Source: GCA-002708315 sp963676635 (GTDB lineage Bacteria > Bacteroidota > Bacteroidia > Bacteroidales > F082). From it: a DNA stretch of 64,000 bases. Each line of letters begins with the position of its first letter. Position 1 is the first letter of the stretch. Below are positions 19,505 through 27,792 of the stretch, piece by piece. Location: assembly GCA_963676635.1 (NCBI GenBank), contig OY781105.1, forward strand, positions 1,674,001 to 1,738,000, in the 5' to 3' direction. The notes under the pieces are model-generated. The model did not search any database. It was not told where the DNA came from and was given only the letters and a program-made list of their open reading frames with translations. The position numbers were made by a program, and so were the translations under genes.

Positions 19505-19520
19505 GTTCATATGTATGAAC
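19505..19520. promoter_or_regulatory. Candidate operator palindrome upstream of the PUL
   Basis: GTTCATATGTATGAAC: 7-bp arms (GTTCATA/TATGAAC) around a central TG. It falls about 8-23 bases inside the predicted transcript start of susC, 60 bp before the start codon. This is a classic place for a repressor to block transcription. The family of regulator is not known. Confidence 0.5.
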
Positions 19521-19534
19521 ATTTAAATAATAAG

Positions 19535-19542
19535 CAAAGATA
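19535..19542 (-). promoter_or_regulatory. Bacteroidota -7 element for the mannoside PUL
   Basis: On the - strand it reads TATCTTTG, matching TAnnTTTG. No clear -33 TTTG is seen (TTTCG near 19563). Predicted transcript start is near 19528, leaving a leader of about 83 nt. Confidence 0.45.
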
Positions 19543-19545
19543 GAT

Positions 19546-19868
19546 AAAATTTTAAACACGAAAGAAAAATGCGATTTAATATTTAAATTATTGCAAATCG
19601 GTGAAGAGTTGAACAATAATCAAATGGTTAAAATGCAGTCTTTTATAAAAAGCCATATTTGTAAAAATAAATTTCGTTTATAATTTAAGAAACGATTTAA
19701 TAAGAGGCTCTCCAATAAGCCTAACAAAATAACATATAATACCATTAATAAGTATCAGATACTCTGCCCAGCTAACTTCCAAATGCTCCTTCTCCTTTTT
19801 CCAGTCACTCTATACAAGATCTCTTTGCATACTCGCAAGTGACAAAGTCTCCAGTCAAAAACAATTTA
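19546..19868. other. AT-rich intergenic stretch between PUL and thioredoxin gene
   Basis: The divergent gap 19446-19889 holds the PUL promoter and palindrome at its left end and the thioredoxin promoter at its right end. Between them I see only AT-rich sequence with no convincing small gene, RNA gene or repeat. Confidence 0.5.
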
Positions 19869-19876
19869 TATATTTG
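19869..19876 (+). promoter_or_regulatory. -7 element for the thioredoxin gene
   Basis: TATATTTG, a perfect TAnnTTTG, ends 13 bp before the start codon. The leader would be only a few nucleotides. No -33 element is obvious. Confidence 0.5.
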
Positions 19877-19889
19877 CTGCTAAAAAAAT

Positions 19890-20309
19890 ATGCTATACTG
19901 GATTATCCCTCTGGGTTTACTCGTAATACTTTTTATTCTCGCCTATGCTAAACGTGTTCAAATGCTCAAAAGCATTGAAAATACTGAACCGTCACCAAAT
20001 ATTATTAACCTTTCCGACAAAGATTTCAACCAACATATTAAGAAAGGAGTAACCGTTGTAGATTGTTACGCCGACTGGTGTATGCCATGTAAAGTACTAT
20101 CGCCTGTAATAAATGAAATTGCTGATGAATTGGCCGGAAGCGTCAAGGTTTGTAAACTTGATGTTGACGCAAATAAGTCTACTGCAGCAAAACTGGGCAT
20201 CAGAAGTATTCCCACAATACTAATCTACAAAGATGGAAAACCAGAACAGAAAATAAACGGAGTAAAAACAAAATCGGGATTACTGAAAGAAATCAAGAGA
20301 TATCTTTAG
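19890..20309 (+). CDS. Membrane-anchored thioredoxin
   Basis: Thiol-disulfide oxidoreductase of 139 residues. One hydrophobic segment at about residues 2-20 is followed by basic residues (YAKRVQMLK), then a thioredoxin domain from about 40. The active site is WCMPC at 63-67 (cysteines 64 and 67), inside DCYADWCMPCK, with the cis-proline loop RSIPTILIY. The usual thioredoxin site is WCGPC; the Met variant may shift the redox potential. The positive charges after the segment suggest the C-terminal domain stays in the cytoplasm, which is unusual for an anchored thioredoxin. It is alone with its own promoter. Confidence 0.9.
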   Translation: MLYWIIPLGLLVILFILAYAKRVQMLKSIENTEPSPNIINLSDKDFNQHIKKGVTVVDCYADWCMPCKVLSPVINEIADELAGSVKVCKLDVDANKSTAAKLGIRSIPTILIYKDGKPEQKINGVKTKSGLLKEIKRYL

Positions 20310-20328
20310 CCTGTATCAGCATAAAATT

Positions 20329-20386
20329 ATTGTTGCCTGTCATAAACTATCAAAAGAAACATAACTATTATACAAAGGCAACAAAT
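20329..20386. other. Long-loop inverted repeat after the thioredoxin gene
   Basis: TTGTTGCCT at 20330-20338 pairs perfectly with AGGCAACAA at 20376-20384 around a 37-nt AT-rich loop. It lies about 20 bp after the thioredoxin stop. There is no T-run, so it is a weak terminator candidate at best. Confidence 0.3.
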
Positions 20387-20504
20387 CTATAATCAGAATA
20401 TTACATATAAACCCTGTTTTGTTTTAACAAAATCTTCTCTAATGTGGTAGGGTAAACCTATTCCACAACGGTATATCTTCAGAAAACGATTACGGAAATA
20501 TACT

Positions 20505-21332
20505 ATGAGAAACTCAATATTGTTAATAACGATAATTCTGCTTTCGGCAACATCCATGGTGTTTGTATCGTGCAATAAAGATCAGGAAGTTGTAAATGAT
20601 GAAACAACAGTATCATCAGCAGACGCAATAGCAGAAAGTCTTTTTGATGATGTTACCAAAGTCTCCGACGAAGCGTACTCCTCAGTTGTAACAAACACAA
20701 AATCGGCAAATACAACCATTTCAGAATGCGCAGTTATTACAATCAACCTCACATCTACGCCATATACAATGACCATAGACTTTGGCACATCAAACTGCAT
20801 GTGTAATGACGGCCGTTACCGGAGAGGAATAATAAATGTTACTTTTACAGGTAACTACAGAGAAGAAGGAACAATAATTACATATACATTCAATGAATAC
20901 TATGTTGACAACAATCAGGTTGAAGGAACAAAGATTGTTACCAATATGGGACAAAACGTAGAAGGTAATATCTACTATACAATAGAAGTAGGAGGATTTA
21001 TAAACCTTGCCAACAACGGAGGCACTATAACCTGGAATGCATCAAAAGTAAGAGAATGGATTGAAGGTAGTGAAACAGTCCTTGATCTCTCTGACGATGT
21101 ATATCTGATTACAGGGGTAGTAAATGGCATTCGCCCCGACGGACAAAGCTGGACAAGAGAAGTAACAACACCGCTTAGAGTAGAGATAGAATGTCGGTGG
21201 ATTGTTTCAGGAACAATGGAAATTACTCCGGAGAACGAGCCTGTAGTCTTTATGGATTGGGGCGACGGAGAATGTGATAATATAGCAACAGTAATTGTAT
21301 ATGGTGTAACGTACACAATATTTTTGCCTTAA
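20505..21332 (+). CDS. Lipoprotein of unknown function
   Basis: A 275-residue predicted lipoprotein with lipobox FVSC at about 20-23 followed by NKDQE. The mature part is almost wholly beta strand, with a cysteine-rich spot (SNCMCNDGRYRRG) at about 100 and another near the C-terminus (ECRW, GECDN). Landmarks such as TMTIDFGTSNC, GKIxVxFTG-like RGIINVTFTGNY, and SGTMEITPENEP recur in uncharacterised Bacteroidota surface lipoproteins. I do not recognise a function. It stands alone between the thioredoxin and sigma-factor genes and ends in a clear terminator. Confidence 0.75.
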   Translation: MRNSILLITIILLSATSMVFVSCNKDQEVVNDETTVSSADAIAESLFDDVTKVSDEAYSSVVTNTKSANTTISECAVITINLTSTPYTMTIDFGTSNCMCNDGRYRRGIINVTFTGNYREEGTIITYTFNEYYVDNNQVEGTKIVTNMGQNVEGNIYYTIEVGGFINLANNGGTITWNASKVREWIEGSETVLDLSDDVYLITGVVNGIRPDGQSWTREVTTPLRVEIECRWIVSGTMEITPENEPVVFMDWGDGECDNIATVIVYGVTYTIFLP

Positions 21333-21354
21333 ACTCAGTTTTTATTTCATTAAA

Positions 21355-21393
21355 AACAAGCTGTCCCGGAATGGTTAACCGGGGCAGCTGTTT
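21355..21393 (+). terminator. Terminator after the 20505 lipoprotein gene
   Basis: An 11-bp stem, AGCTGTCCCGG with CCGGGGCAGCT (one G-T pair), flanked by A-run and TTT. It separates the lipoprotein gene from the sigma-factor operon. Confidence 0.8.
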
Positions 21394-21460
21394 CATTAAA
21401 AAGAAAGTTATTAAAATTAAAAATATGTAGTACTTTTACCCTAATCAAAAACACCAACTT

Positions 21461-21949
21461 TTGACACGGGAAAAATTTAAAAAACTATTTGATGATCACT
21501 TCGATAGGGTTCGGAACTATATTTATTTCAGGTGTGGCGATGAGGAGCTGGCAACTGATATCGCACAAGATGCATTTGTGAGAATATGGGAAAAACATAA
21601 TCTGATCGATCTATCGTCAAATACAACAGGATTACTTTTTAAAATTGCAGGAGATATGTATGTAAGCTCATACAGAAAACAAAAAGCGGCTTTAAACTTT
21701 AAATTACAGTTTAAACCAGGCAGTTTGCCACTAACGCCGCATGATGAGATGCAATACAGAGAGTTGAAATCAAAGTACGAGCTCGCTCTTGTTAAGCTTC
21801 CTGAAAATCAAAGAATAGTTTTTTTGATGAACAGAATCGACAACATGAAGTATCATGAGATAGCCTCTTCGTTTGGAATCTCTGTCAAAGCTGTTGAAAA
21901 AAGGATGAGCAAAGCGCTATCCTTTCTTAAAAATGAATTGAAATATTAA
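21461..21949 (+). CDS. ECF RNA polymerase sigma factor
   Basis: An extracytoplasmic-function sigma-70 factor of 162 residues, starting at a TTG. Region 2 covers about residues 5-65 (FDDHFDRVRNYIYFRCGDEELATDIAQDAFVR, cited only as landmark FDDHFDRVRN and DIAQDAFVRIW). Region 4 covers about 100-155 (LPENQRIVFLMNRIDNMKY then EIASSFGISVKAVEKRM), a helix-turn-helix for the -35 element. The FecR-type anti-sigma gene begins 1 bp after its stop and the receptor gene follows, so this is a surface-signalling triad: ligand binding by the receptor releases the sigma factor, which transcribes the receptor operon or others. TACTTTTA at 21431 may be the -7 element. Confidence 0.93.
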   Translation: MTREKFKKLFDDHFDRVRNYIYFRCGDEELATDIAQDAFVRIWEKHNLIDLSSNTTGLLFKIAGDMYVSSYRKQKAALNFKLQFKPGSLPLTPHDEMQYRELKSKYELALVKLPENQRIVFLMNRIDNMKYHEIASSFGISVKAVEKRMSKALSFLKNELKY

Positions 21950-21950
21950 A

Positions 21951-22808
21951 ATGAATTCAGATAATAATTATACACCTTTGGATGCCGGTCTTGAGAACAT
22001 AGTCTCAAAAACAGAACCGACATTCAAGAAAACAAAGAGCGAGGTGTGGGAGGAAATTTCCGGGTTTATTGACCAAACACCGGTAGAGAAAAAAGAAAGC
22101 AGCAAATCTGTAAATCTAAGAATTTATTCATCAGTTGCTGCTGCTGTAATAGTTCTATTTGGTACATATTTCTTCATGAAGAATTATTCCACCGCATATT
22201 ACTGCAATGGAAAAAATAATATCAATATCACATTACCTGCAGGGTCGGTTGTATCGCTCGCTCCTGAGTCTGCAATTACTTACTATCCTCTTTGGTGGAG
22301 AATAAGCAGAAATGTTGAACTTTCTGGGGAAGCATTTTTTGAAGTGGCCCCCGGTAATTCTTTCATTGTTAACTCAACGCTAGGCAGCACTGAGGTTGTT
22401 GGTACAAGCTTTAACATTATCTCACATAGTGATGCCTATAATGTTAAATGTGTTACAGGAAAAGTAAAAGTTAAGTCGAAAACCGACAGAGAAACAATAC
22501 TCACTCCCGAGTATCAAGCAAATATTGGTCCTGCAGGAACTATTACCGTAACAAAATTTAATAGTAATTCCGACTTACAAGATGATAACACTTTTCGGTT
22601 CACTTCAACACCACTAAATATTGTTATTTCAGAGCTTAAGAAGCATTACAACATAAATATTAACACCTCTAACGAGCTGGATTACCTGTATACAGGCGTC
22701 TTTTCGAAAAACAAAACCGCAGATGAAGCGTTAACAATAATATGTAAGCCTTTTGGCCTTACTTTTGTTAAAAATTCTGATAAAGGTTTTATTATTTTCG
22801 AAAAGTGA
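21951..22808 (+). CDS. FecR-family anti-sigma factor
   Basis: An inner-membrane anti-sigma factor of 285 residues. A cytoplasmic N-terminal part of about 60 residues should hold the sigma factor. A single membrane segment lies at about 62-80 (SSVAAAVIVLFGTYFFM). The periplasmic FecR domain covers about 90-185 (LPAGSVVSLAPESAITYYP, VELSGEAFFEVAP, TSFNIISHSDAYNVKCVTG). A C-terminal DUF4974/STN-like domain lies at about 215-285 (LNIVISELKKHYNI, GFIIFEK). It starts 1 bp after the sigma gene and overlaps the receptor gene by 4 bp, the normal order for these systems. Confidence 0.94.
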   Translation: MNSDNNYTPLDAGLENIVSKTEPTFKKTKSEVWEEISGFIDQTPVEKKESSKSVNLRIYSSVAAAVIVLFGTYFFMKNYSTAYYCNGKNNINITLPAGSVVSLAPESAITYYPLWWRISRNVELSGEAFFEVAPGNSFIVNSTLGSTEVVGTSFNIISHSDAYNVKCVTGKVKVKSKTDRETILTPEYQANIGPAGTITVTKFNSNSDLQDDNTFRFTSTPLNIVISELKKHYNININTSNELDYLYTGVFSKNKTADEALTIICKPFGLTFVKNSDKGFIIFEK

Positions 22809-25309
22809 AGAAATCTAAGGTAAAAAATTTTTTTCTCATATCATTCTTACTCTTTTCTCTGTCATCATTTGCACAGAGTAGCTTTGTATTAAGCTGTGTC
22901 AACAAACCTTTAAACAAGGTATTGATCGATTTCTCTGATGATTATGATATCAACATATCATTTGACGATAAAATGTTATCTGATATTTACATTAGCATCG
23001 ATAGTACCTTTGCAGATGTTGGGGGCATGCTTCACTATCTTATTTCAGAAACAAATCTCAGCTATGAGTTGGATAATGATGTGTGGCTTATTTATCCTTC
23101 CGGAGACGAGTTGCCGATCAGGAGGGTATTTTCAGGAAATATTACCGATGCCATTACAGGCGAACCACTACCCTATGCCGACATTTCTTGTGGCGGGATC
23201 TCTTCCATATCGGATATCTCAGGGAATTTCTCATGCATCAGAGAGTTATTGCCTGACTCTATGAAGGTAAGGGTGTCGTATCTGGGTTATTATATTCTTG
23301 ATACTATGATGTATGAGAATTCATATAACAACTTAAACCTTATGCCATCAAGTATTGGGTTAACGGAGATTGTTATATCAGATCTAAAGGTTGAGAAGTC
23401 AACACAGTTTGGCTATAGCCCCGGGCTTATGAAAATCAATCATAAGATAGCACATTACCTTCCAGGATATGGTGATAACTCCGTATTTAACCTTATACGT
23501 CTTATGCCTGGTATACTGGCATCTGGTGAACAAACCAGCGAGCTAATTATATGGGGCAGCTATGCCGGGCAATGCAAGGTTGATTTTGACGGATACACTG
23601 TTTATGGGTTACGTAACTTTAATGATAACATAAGCTCTTTCAATCCGCTTCTTGCCAAGGATATTGAAATACACAAGGGTGGCTATAACGCTCTTTATGG
23701 CGGACGTGTTGGGGGTATTGTTAATATTGTTGGGAAAACCGGTGATGTGTCGAAACCCAGTTTTACATTCAATATCAACAATATGACTCTTAACGCTATG
23801 GCCGACATCCCTCTTTCAAAACGTAGCTCTCTTATTGTTGCCTTCAGGCATACCTATTATAATCTTTATAGCAGAGTTGAAATGACTGCCCTCGTGCAAA
23901 GCTCTGACAATGGTACAGAAAATGAGTTTACTATTAAACCATCATACAGCTTCAGAGATGCCAATATCAAATACTCTTTAACAACAAAAAAAAATAATCT
24001 ATTTTATATTAGTTTGCATGGCGCTGATGATCTGTTCTCATATTATATTGATGAACCCGTTAGCGACAGAAATATCCAGAAAGATGCCAGTGAAGAAAAC
24101 CAACAATTGGGCGGATCAGCATATTATGGATTAAACTGGAAAAACGGTAACGTCACAAATCTTAAGGTAGGATATTCTGGTATAGCTACACGACTTATCG
24201 ATGTTACAAACTGGTACTTTCCTGATATCAACACTACGGAGTATAAGAATGATGAAAACGATAGAAACTTCTTGTCGGAAATAACAGCCTCGGTAAATAA
24301 TACGCTAAATCTGAATAGTAGGCATATTCTTAATTTCGGATTTGAATACACAAACAACACGGTGCAATTAGAGGAATATTCATTTGATGTTGTAACATCC
24401 TTTTCAGATAAATCGGCAAGCCTTTACACCACATATCTTCAGGATAAAATATGGATCTCGCAACCACTTGAACTGGATATGGGACTAAGAGTAGCTTACT
24501 CAACAAGCGGAGAAAATGTATATATCGAACCACGTGTATCAGCAAATTACCAGCTAAATGAATTTTGGAAAATTTATGGCTCCGCAGGTATCTATAATCA
24601 GTTCATTGCACTCTCCACTTTCTATGATGACTTCGGGAACTTCAAATATTTCTGGACAATCTGCGGCAATGAGGATGTGCCAATACTAAACTCAACACAT
24701 TTTGTCCTTGGCACATCATATCATAAAAATAATTTCACTTTCAATTTAGAAGGGTACCATAAAAACACAACGGGCCTTACGCGCTTTGTAAACCTTCCCA
24801 ACTCAGGCATTAAAGATATTTTTCATGGTAATTCACATACCGTTGGTATGGACATCTTGCTAAAAGAAGATTACCGCAAGCATTCAGCATGGGTAGCTTA
24901 TTCACTTAGCCAGACGTTGGAACACTTCCAGTATTATGAAGAAGATGACACACGCCGGGCACCTCAGGATCAATTGCATGAGATTAAGTTGGCACTGATG
25001 CTTAACTTTGATCCTATATTCTTTTCATCAAACTTTGTATTTGGTTCCGGATTTCCGCACGACAACACTATCACTACTGGTTATGAAGACGACTATTCCT
25101 ACAACAGGCTTGATGTCTCTCTTATTTATAAGTTCCTTGACAGAAAACTCAAAGGTGAAACAGGCATTTCTGTTCTAAACGTGCTTAACCATAAGAACCT
25201 CAAATATACTAGCTTTGAGAAGATTCCTGCAGCCCAAACAACTGGTATAAACTTTTATACAGAGTCTATGCCAATAACCCCTACTATCTACTTAAAGATA
25301 ATGCTTTAA
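22805..25309 (+). CDS. FecA-like TonB receptor of an ECF signalling system
   Basis: Outer-membrane receptor and signal transducer of 834 residues, starting at a GTG that overlaps the anti-sigma stop (GTGA). It has a signal peptide (about 1-24, SSFAQ), an STN domain (about 30-100, LNKVLIDFSDDYDINISFDD), a carboxypeptidase-like domain (about 108-185, GNITDAITGEPLPYADIS), a plug (about 215-320, LIRLMPGILASGEQTSELI), and a barrel ending YLKIML. The STN domain should contact the FecR protein. Unlike most PUL receptors it has no SusD gene and no enzymes after it, so its substrate may be a small or host-derived glycan, a metal complex, or a signal only. No terminator is seen before the second repeat element. 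Confidence 0.93.
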   Translation: MKKSKVKNFFLISFLLFSLSSFAQSSFVLSCVNKPLNKVLIDFSDDYDINISFDDKMLSDIYISIDSTFADVGGMLHYLISETNLSYELDNDVWLIYPSGDELPIRRVFSGNITDAITGEPLPYADISCGGISSISDISGNFSCIRELLPDSMKVRVSYLGYYILDTMMYENSYNNLNLMPSSIGLTEIVISDLKVEKSTQFGYSPGLMKINHKIAHYLPGYGDNSVFNLIRLMPGILASGEQTSELIIWGSYAGQCKVDFDGYTVYGLRNFNDNISSFNPLLAKDIEIHKGGYNALYGGRVGGIVNIVGKTGDVSKPSFTFNINNMTLNAMADIPLSKRSSLIVAFRHTYYNLYSRVEMTALVQSSDNGTENEFTIKPSYSFRDANIKYSLTTKKNNLFYISLHGADDLFSYYIDEPVSDRNIQKDASEENQQLGGSAYYGLNWKNGNVTNLKVGYSGIATRLIDVTNWYFPDINTTEYKNDENDRNFLSEITASVNNTLNLNSRHILNFGFEYTNNTVQLEEYSFDVVTSFSDKSASLYTTYLQDKIWISQPLELDMGLRVAYSTSGENVYIEPRVSANYQLNEFWKIYGSAGIYNQFIALSTFYDDFGNFKYFWTICGNEDVPILNSTHFVLGTSYHKNNFTFNLEGYHKNTTGLTRFVNLPNSGIKDIFHGNSHTVGMDILLKEDYRKHSAWVAYSLSQTLEHFQYYEEDDTRRAPQDQLHEIKLALMLNFDPIFFSSNFVFGSGFPHDNTITTGYEDDYSYNRLDVSLIYKFLDRKLKGETGISVLNVLNHKNLKYTSFEKIPAAQTTGINFYTESMPITPTIYLKIML

Positions 25310-25333
25310 AACGAAGTCTTTCATAATAATTAC

Positions 25334-25487
25334 AAGAATAATTTTCACTTGAGAAAACACCTATTTCCACTTGAAAAAACACTTATTGCCACCTGTGTTG
25401 TTAATACTCTGATGCGCATCAGGATTGTTTCTGATGCGCATCAGAAATCATTTTGATGCGCATCAGAATCGTTTTTGATGCGCATCA
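25334..25487. repeat. Phased repeat element 2: left arm plus four palindromes
   Basis: Four perfect TGATGCGCATCA palindromes start at 25410, 25432, 25454 and 25476, again exactly 22 bp apart. To the left, three units read outward on the - strand from 25399, 25377 and 25355 (AACACAGGTG, TTTTCAAGTG, TTCTCAAGTG), in the same 22-bp register and with the first unit 49.5 bp from the core centre. No clear arm is seen to the right (25498 on). It sits in the gap between two convergent genes, as element 1 does. Confidence 0.88.
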
Positions 25488-25649
25488 GAATATTAAAATA
25501 ACTTCACACTCATGCAAGTTACTGATTAGCGAAAAATTAAAGAGATTGCTACTTTTATAAAGAAGCAAGAATGCAGTGATGCTATGAATTTGTATCTGGT
25601 AATTCATAAAAGACTGACAGTCTACTTATCCCCTTAATAACCATGTTCG

Positions 25650-25696
25650 CCTGGCACTTTATCGCCCTGGCACTTTATCGCCCTGGCACTTTATCT
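25650..25696. repeat. 16-bp direct repeat, three copies
   Basis: CTGGCACTTTATC occurs at 25651, 25667 and 25683, a tandem repeat with 16-bp period (unit CCTGGCACTTTATCGC). It ends 7 bp before the stop of the MmcQ-like gene on the other strand, so it lies in that transcript's 3' region. The rest of the gap 25310-25702 holds element 2 and nothing else I can support. Confidence 0.8.
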
Positions 25697-25702
25697 TAAA
25701 AC

Positions 25703-26056
25703 TCAAAACTCAAAAAGTTCCATTCTCACCTTCTTCGGCAGGCTATCAACAATAAGTTGGTACGAATCATCAATCCAGTTATATATCAGTTTATCAGGAA
25801 TAGAATCATCAAGAAGCACAGTATTCCAGTGTTTTTTACTCATATGATATCCCGGAAGGACGCTACTATAATGCTCTCTAAGCTTAAGAGCCTCATCAGG
25901 GTCACATTTCAGGTTCACACTCGGGTTCGCAGCCAGATTAAGCAAAGCAAACATTTTGTTAGCAACCTTAAACACCAGTGTTGTATCATCAAAGGGAAAA
26001 CTTTCAGTAACAAATTCCATTTTCAGGCAATACTCTCTTATATCTTCTACATTCAT
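25703..26056 (-). CDS. MmcQ/YjbR-family protein
   Basis: A 117-residue cytoplasmic protein of the MmcQ/YjbR family, whose fold resembles a double-wing DNA-binding module; biochemical function is not settled. Landmarks are the N-terminal YCLKMEFVTESFPFDD, then TLVFKVANKMFALLNL, NLKCDPDEALKLREHY, the highly typical GYHMSKKHWNTV at about 68-79, and the C-terminal SYQLIVDSLPKK. Length is normal for the family. It is a single gene on the - strand, transcribed divergently from the carboxyltransferase gene. Confidence 0.9.
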   Translation of the reverse strand: MNVEDIREYCLKMEFVTESFPFDDTTLVFKVANKMFALLNLAANPSVNLKCDPDEALKLREHYSSVLPGYHMSKKHWNTVLLDDSIPDKLIYNWIDDSYQLIVDSLPKKVRMELFEF

Positions 26057-26119
26057 ATGTTTATATATTGATTGTCAATACAATGACTATTTACACGGCA
26101 TATAAAATACGATTTTTTC

Positions 26120-26149
26120 TTGCATAAAACCAATTTTGGTATACTTTTG
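26120..26149 (+). promoter_or_regulatory. Promoter of the carboxyltransferase operon
   Basis: TTG at 26120-26122, a 19-bp spacer, then TACTTTTG at 26142-26149. This fits the Bacteroidota -33/-7 pattern well. The leader would be about 78 nt. Confidence 0.6.
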
Positions 26150-26233
26150 CATGCTCGGAGATAGGTTAACGTAATAAGTAATATTAATATGATGTGACTT
26201 ATCTCTTTTTTTGTTCACCCAAAACTATAAATT

Positions 26234-27781
26234 ATGGGCATCAAAGAAAAGTCGATTGATTTAAAAAGACGAATGCGCACTGCTTTAAAAGGAGGTGGCG
26301 ACAAAGCCATAGAAAAGCAGAAGGCAATTGGCAAGCTAACAGCCAGAGAAAGGATTATTGCACTACTGGATCCTAAATCATTCCACGAATATGATCTGTT
26401 TGTTGAGCATGCAGCCAAAGATTTCAACATGGATAAAAAATACCTGCCAGGTGATGGTGTAATCACAGGAACAGGTACCATAAGCGGCAATCCTGTATGT
26501 ATATATGCACAGGACTTCACTGTTGCCGGTGGTTCACTTGGATGGATGCATGCCAAGAAGATCACCAAGATTATGGATCATGCTCTTAAGCTGAAAGTAC
26601 CATTAATTGGTATTAACGACTCAGGCGGAGCACGTATTCAGGAAGGCGTTAACTCGTTGGCGGGCTATGGTGAGATATTCTACCGCAATACACAAGCATC
26701 TGGTGTAATACCACAGATATCAGTAATTCTGGGTCCTTGTGCCGGCGGCGCTGTTTATTCCCCTGCACTAACTGACTTTGTATTCACAGTTGATAAAATC
26801 ACCAAGATGTTTATTACAGGTCCTGAGGTAATCAAGACTGTACTCGGCGAGGAAATCTCAATGGAAGCTCTCGGTGGTGCAAAAGTACACTGTGAAGAAA
26901 CAGGTAATGCACACTTCTATGCAGAAAGCGAAGAAGAATGCTTCAGCCAGATTAAACAACTGGCCAGCTTTATACCATGGAATAATATCAATAAAGCAAA
27001 AAATTTCCCTAAGAAGTCACCAAAAACAAGACGATACAAAATAGATGCTGTTATGCCATCAAATGCAAAACAGCCATATGATGTACGTGACCTTATCAAG
27101 GCTTTTGCTGATGACTCAGAGTTCTTCGAAATCCAGGAACTTTTTGCTAAGAATATCGTAATTGGTTTCGCACGTCTTAATGGAGAAACAATAGGAATTG
27201 TAGCAAACCAGCCTATGTATCTTGCAGGTGTTCTTGATGTTGACTCATCAGACAAAGCTGCCAGATTTGTTCGTTATTGCGACTCATTTAATGTACCATT
27301 AGTAACACTGGTTGACCTTCCGGGATATCTACCGGGTATTGATCAGGAACATGCAGGTGTTATACGTCATGGTGCAAAACTGTTATATGCATATTCAGAA
27401 GCTACAGTACCAAAGATTACCTTAATTACACGTAAGGCATATGGTGGTGGCTACATTGCAATGTGTTCACACCATCTGCGTGCAGATTTCGTATTTGCAT
27501 GGCCAACAGCTGAAATAGCTGTTATGGGTCCTGAAGGCGCTTCAAATATTATCTTCCGTAAGGAAATAATGACAGCTGCCAATCCTGATGAAATGCGTAA
27601 GGAAAAAGTTGAAGAATACAAAACTAAATTCGCCAATCCTTATGTTGCTGCTGCTTACGGTTATGTTGATGCTGTTATTGAACCAGAAGAAACGCGTAAG
27701 ATGCTTATCCATGCCCTTGATATCTCTGAAAACAAAGAGGTTCATGGACCGGATAAAAAACACGGAATTCCACCATTTTAA
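26234..27781 (+). CDS. Acyl-CoA carboxylase carboxyltransferase subunit (propionyl/methylmalonyl-CoA type)
   Basis: Biotin-dependent carboxyltransferase of 515 residues, crotonase-type fold. The first half has LTARERIIALLDPKSFHE, the oxyanion loop INDSGGARIQEGVNSLAGYGEIF and ILGPCAGGAVYSPALTDF. The second half has LVDLPGYLPGIDQEHAGVIRHGAKLLYAY and ITRKAYGGGYIAMCS then EIAVMGPEGA; both oxyanion glycine pairs are intact. It moves CO2 between biotin and propionyl-CoA/methylmalonyl-CoA, linking succinate and propionate metabolism. The biotin carrier follows after 11 bp. No biotin carboxylase and no membrane decarboxylase subunit are adjacent, so carboxylase and decarboxylase roles cannot be told apart here. 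Confidence 0.92.
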   Translation: MGIKEKSIDLKRRMRTALKGGGDKAIEKQKAIGKLTARERIIALLDPKSFHEYDLFVEHAAKDFNMDKKYLPGDGVITGTGTISGNPVCIYAQDFTVAGGSLGWMHAKKITKIMDHALKLKVPLIGINDSGGARIQEGVNSLAGYGEIFYRNTQASGVIPQISVILGPCAGGAVYSPALTDFVFTVDKITKMFITGPEVIKTVLGEEISMEALGGAKVHCEETGNAHFYAESEEECFSQIKQLASFIPWNNINKAKNFPKKSPKTRRYKIDAVMPSNAKQPYDVRDLIKAFADDSEFFEIQELFAKNIVIGFARLNGETIGIVANQPMYLAGVLDVDSSDKAARFVRYCDSFNVPLVTLVDLPGYLPGIDQEHAGVIRHGAKLLYAYSEATVPKITLITRKAYGGGYIAMCSHHLRADFVFAWPTAEIAVMGPEGASNIIFRKEIMTAANPDEMRKEKVEEYKTKFANPYVAAAYGYVDAVIEPEETRKMLIHALDISENKEVHGPDKKHGIPPF

Positions 27782-27792
27782 CAGTTTGAATT

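Noticed and set aside
25651..25695. TGGCACTTTATCGC repeats as sigma-54 promoters
   Set aside because: The -24 block TGGCAC is there, but the -12 TTGC is missing at the right spacing, and the repeats lie at the end of a gene, not before one.
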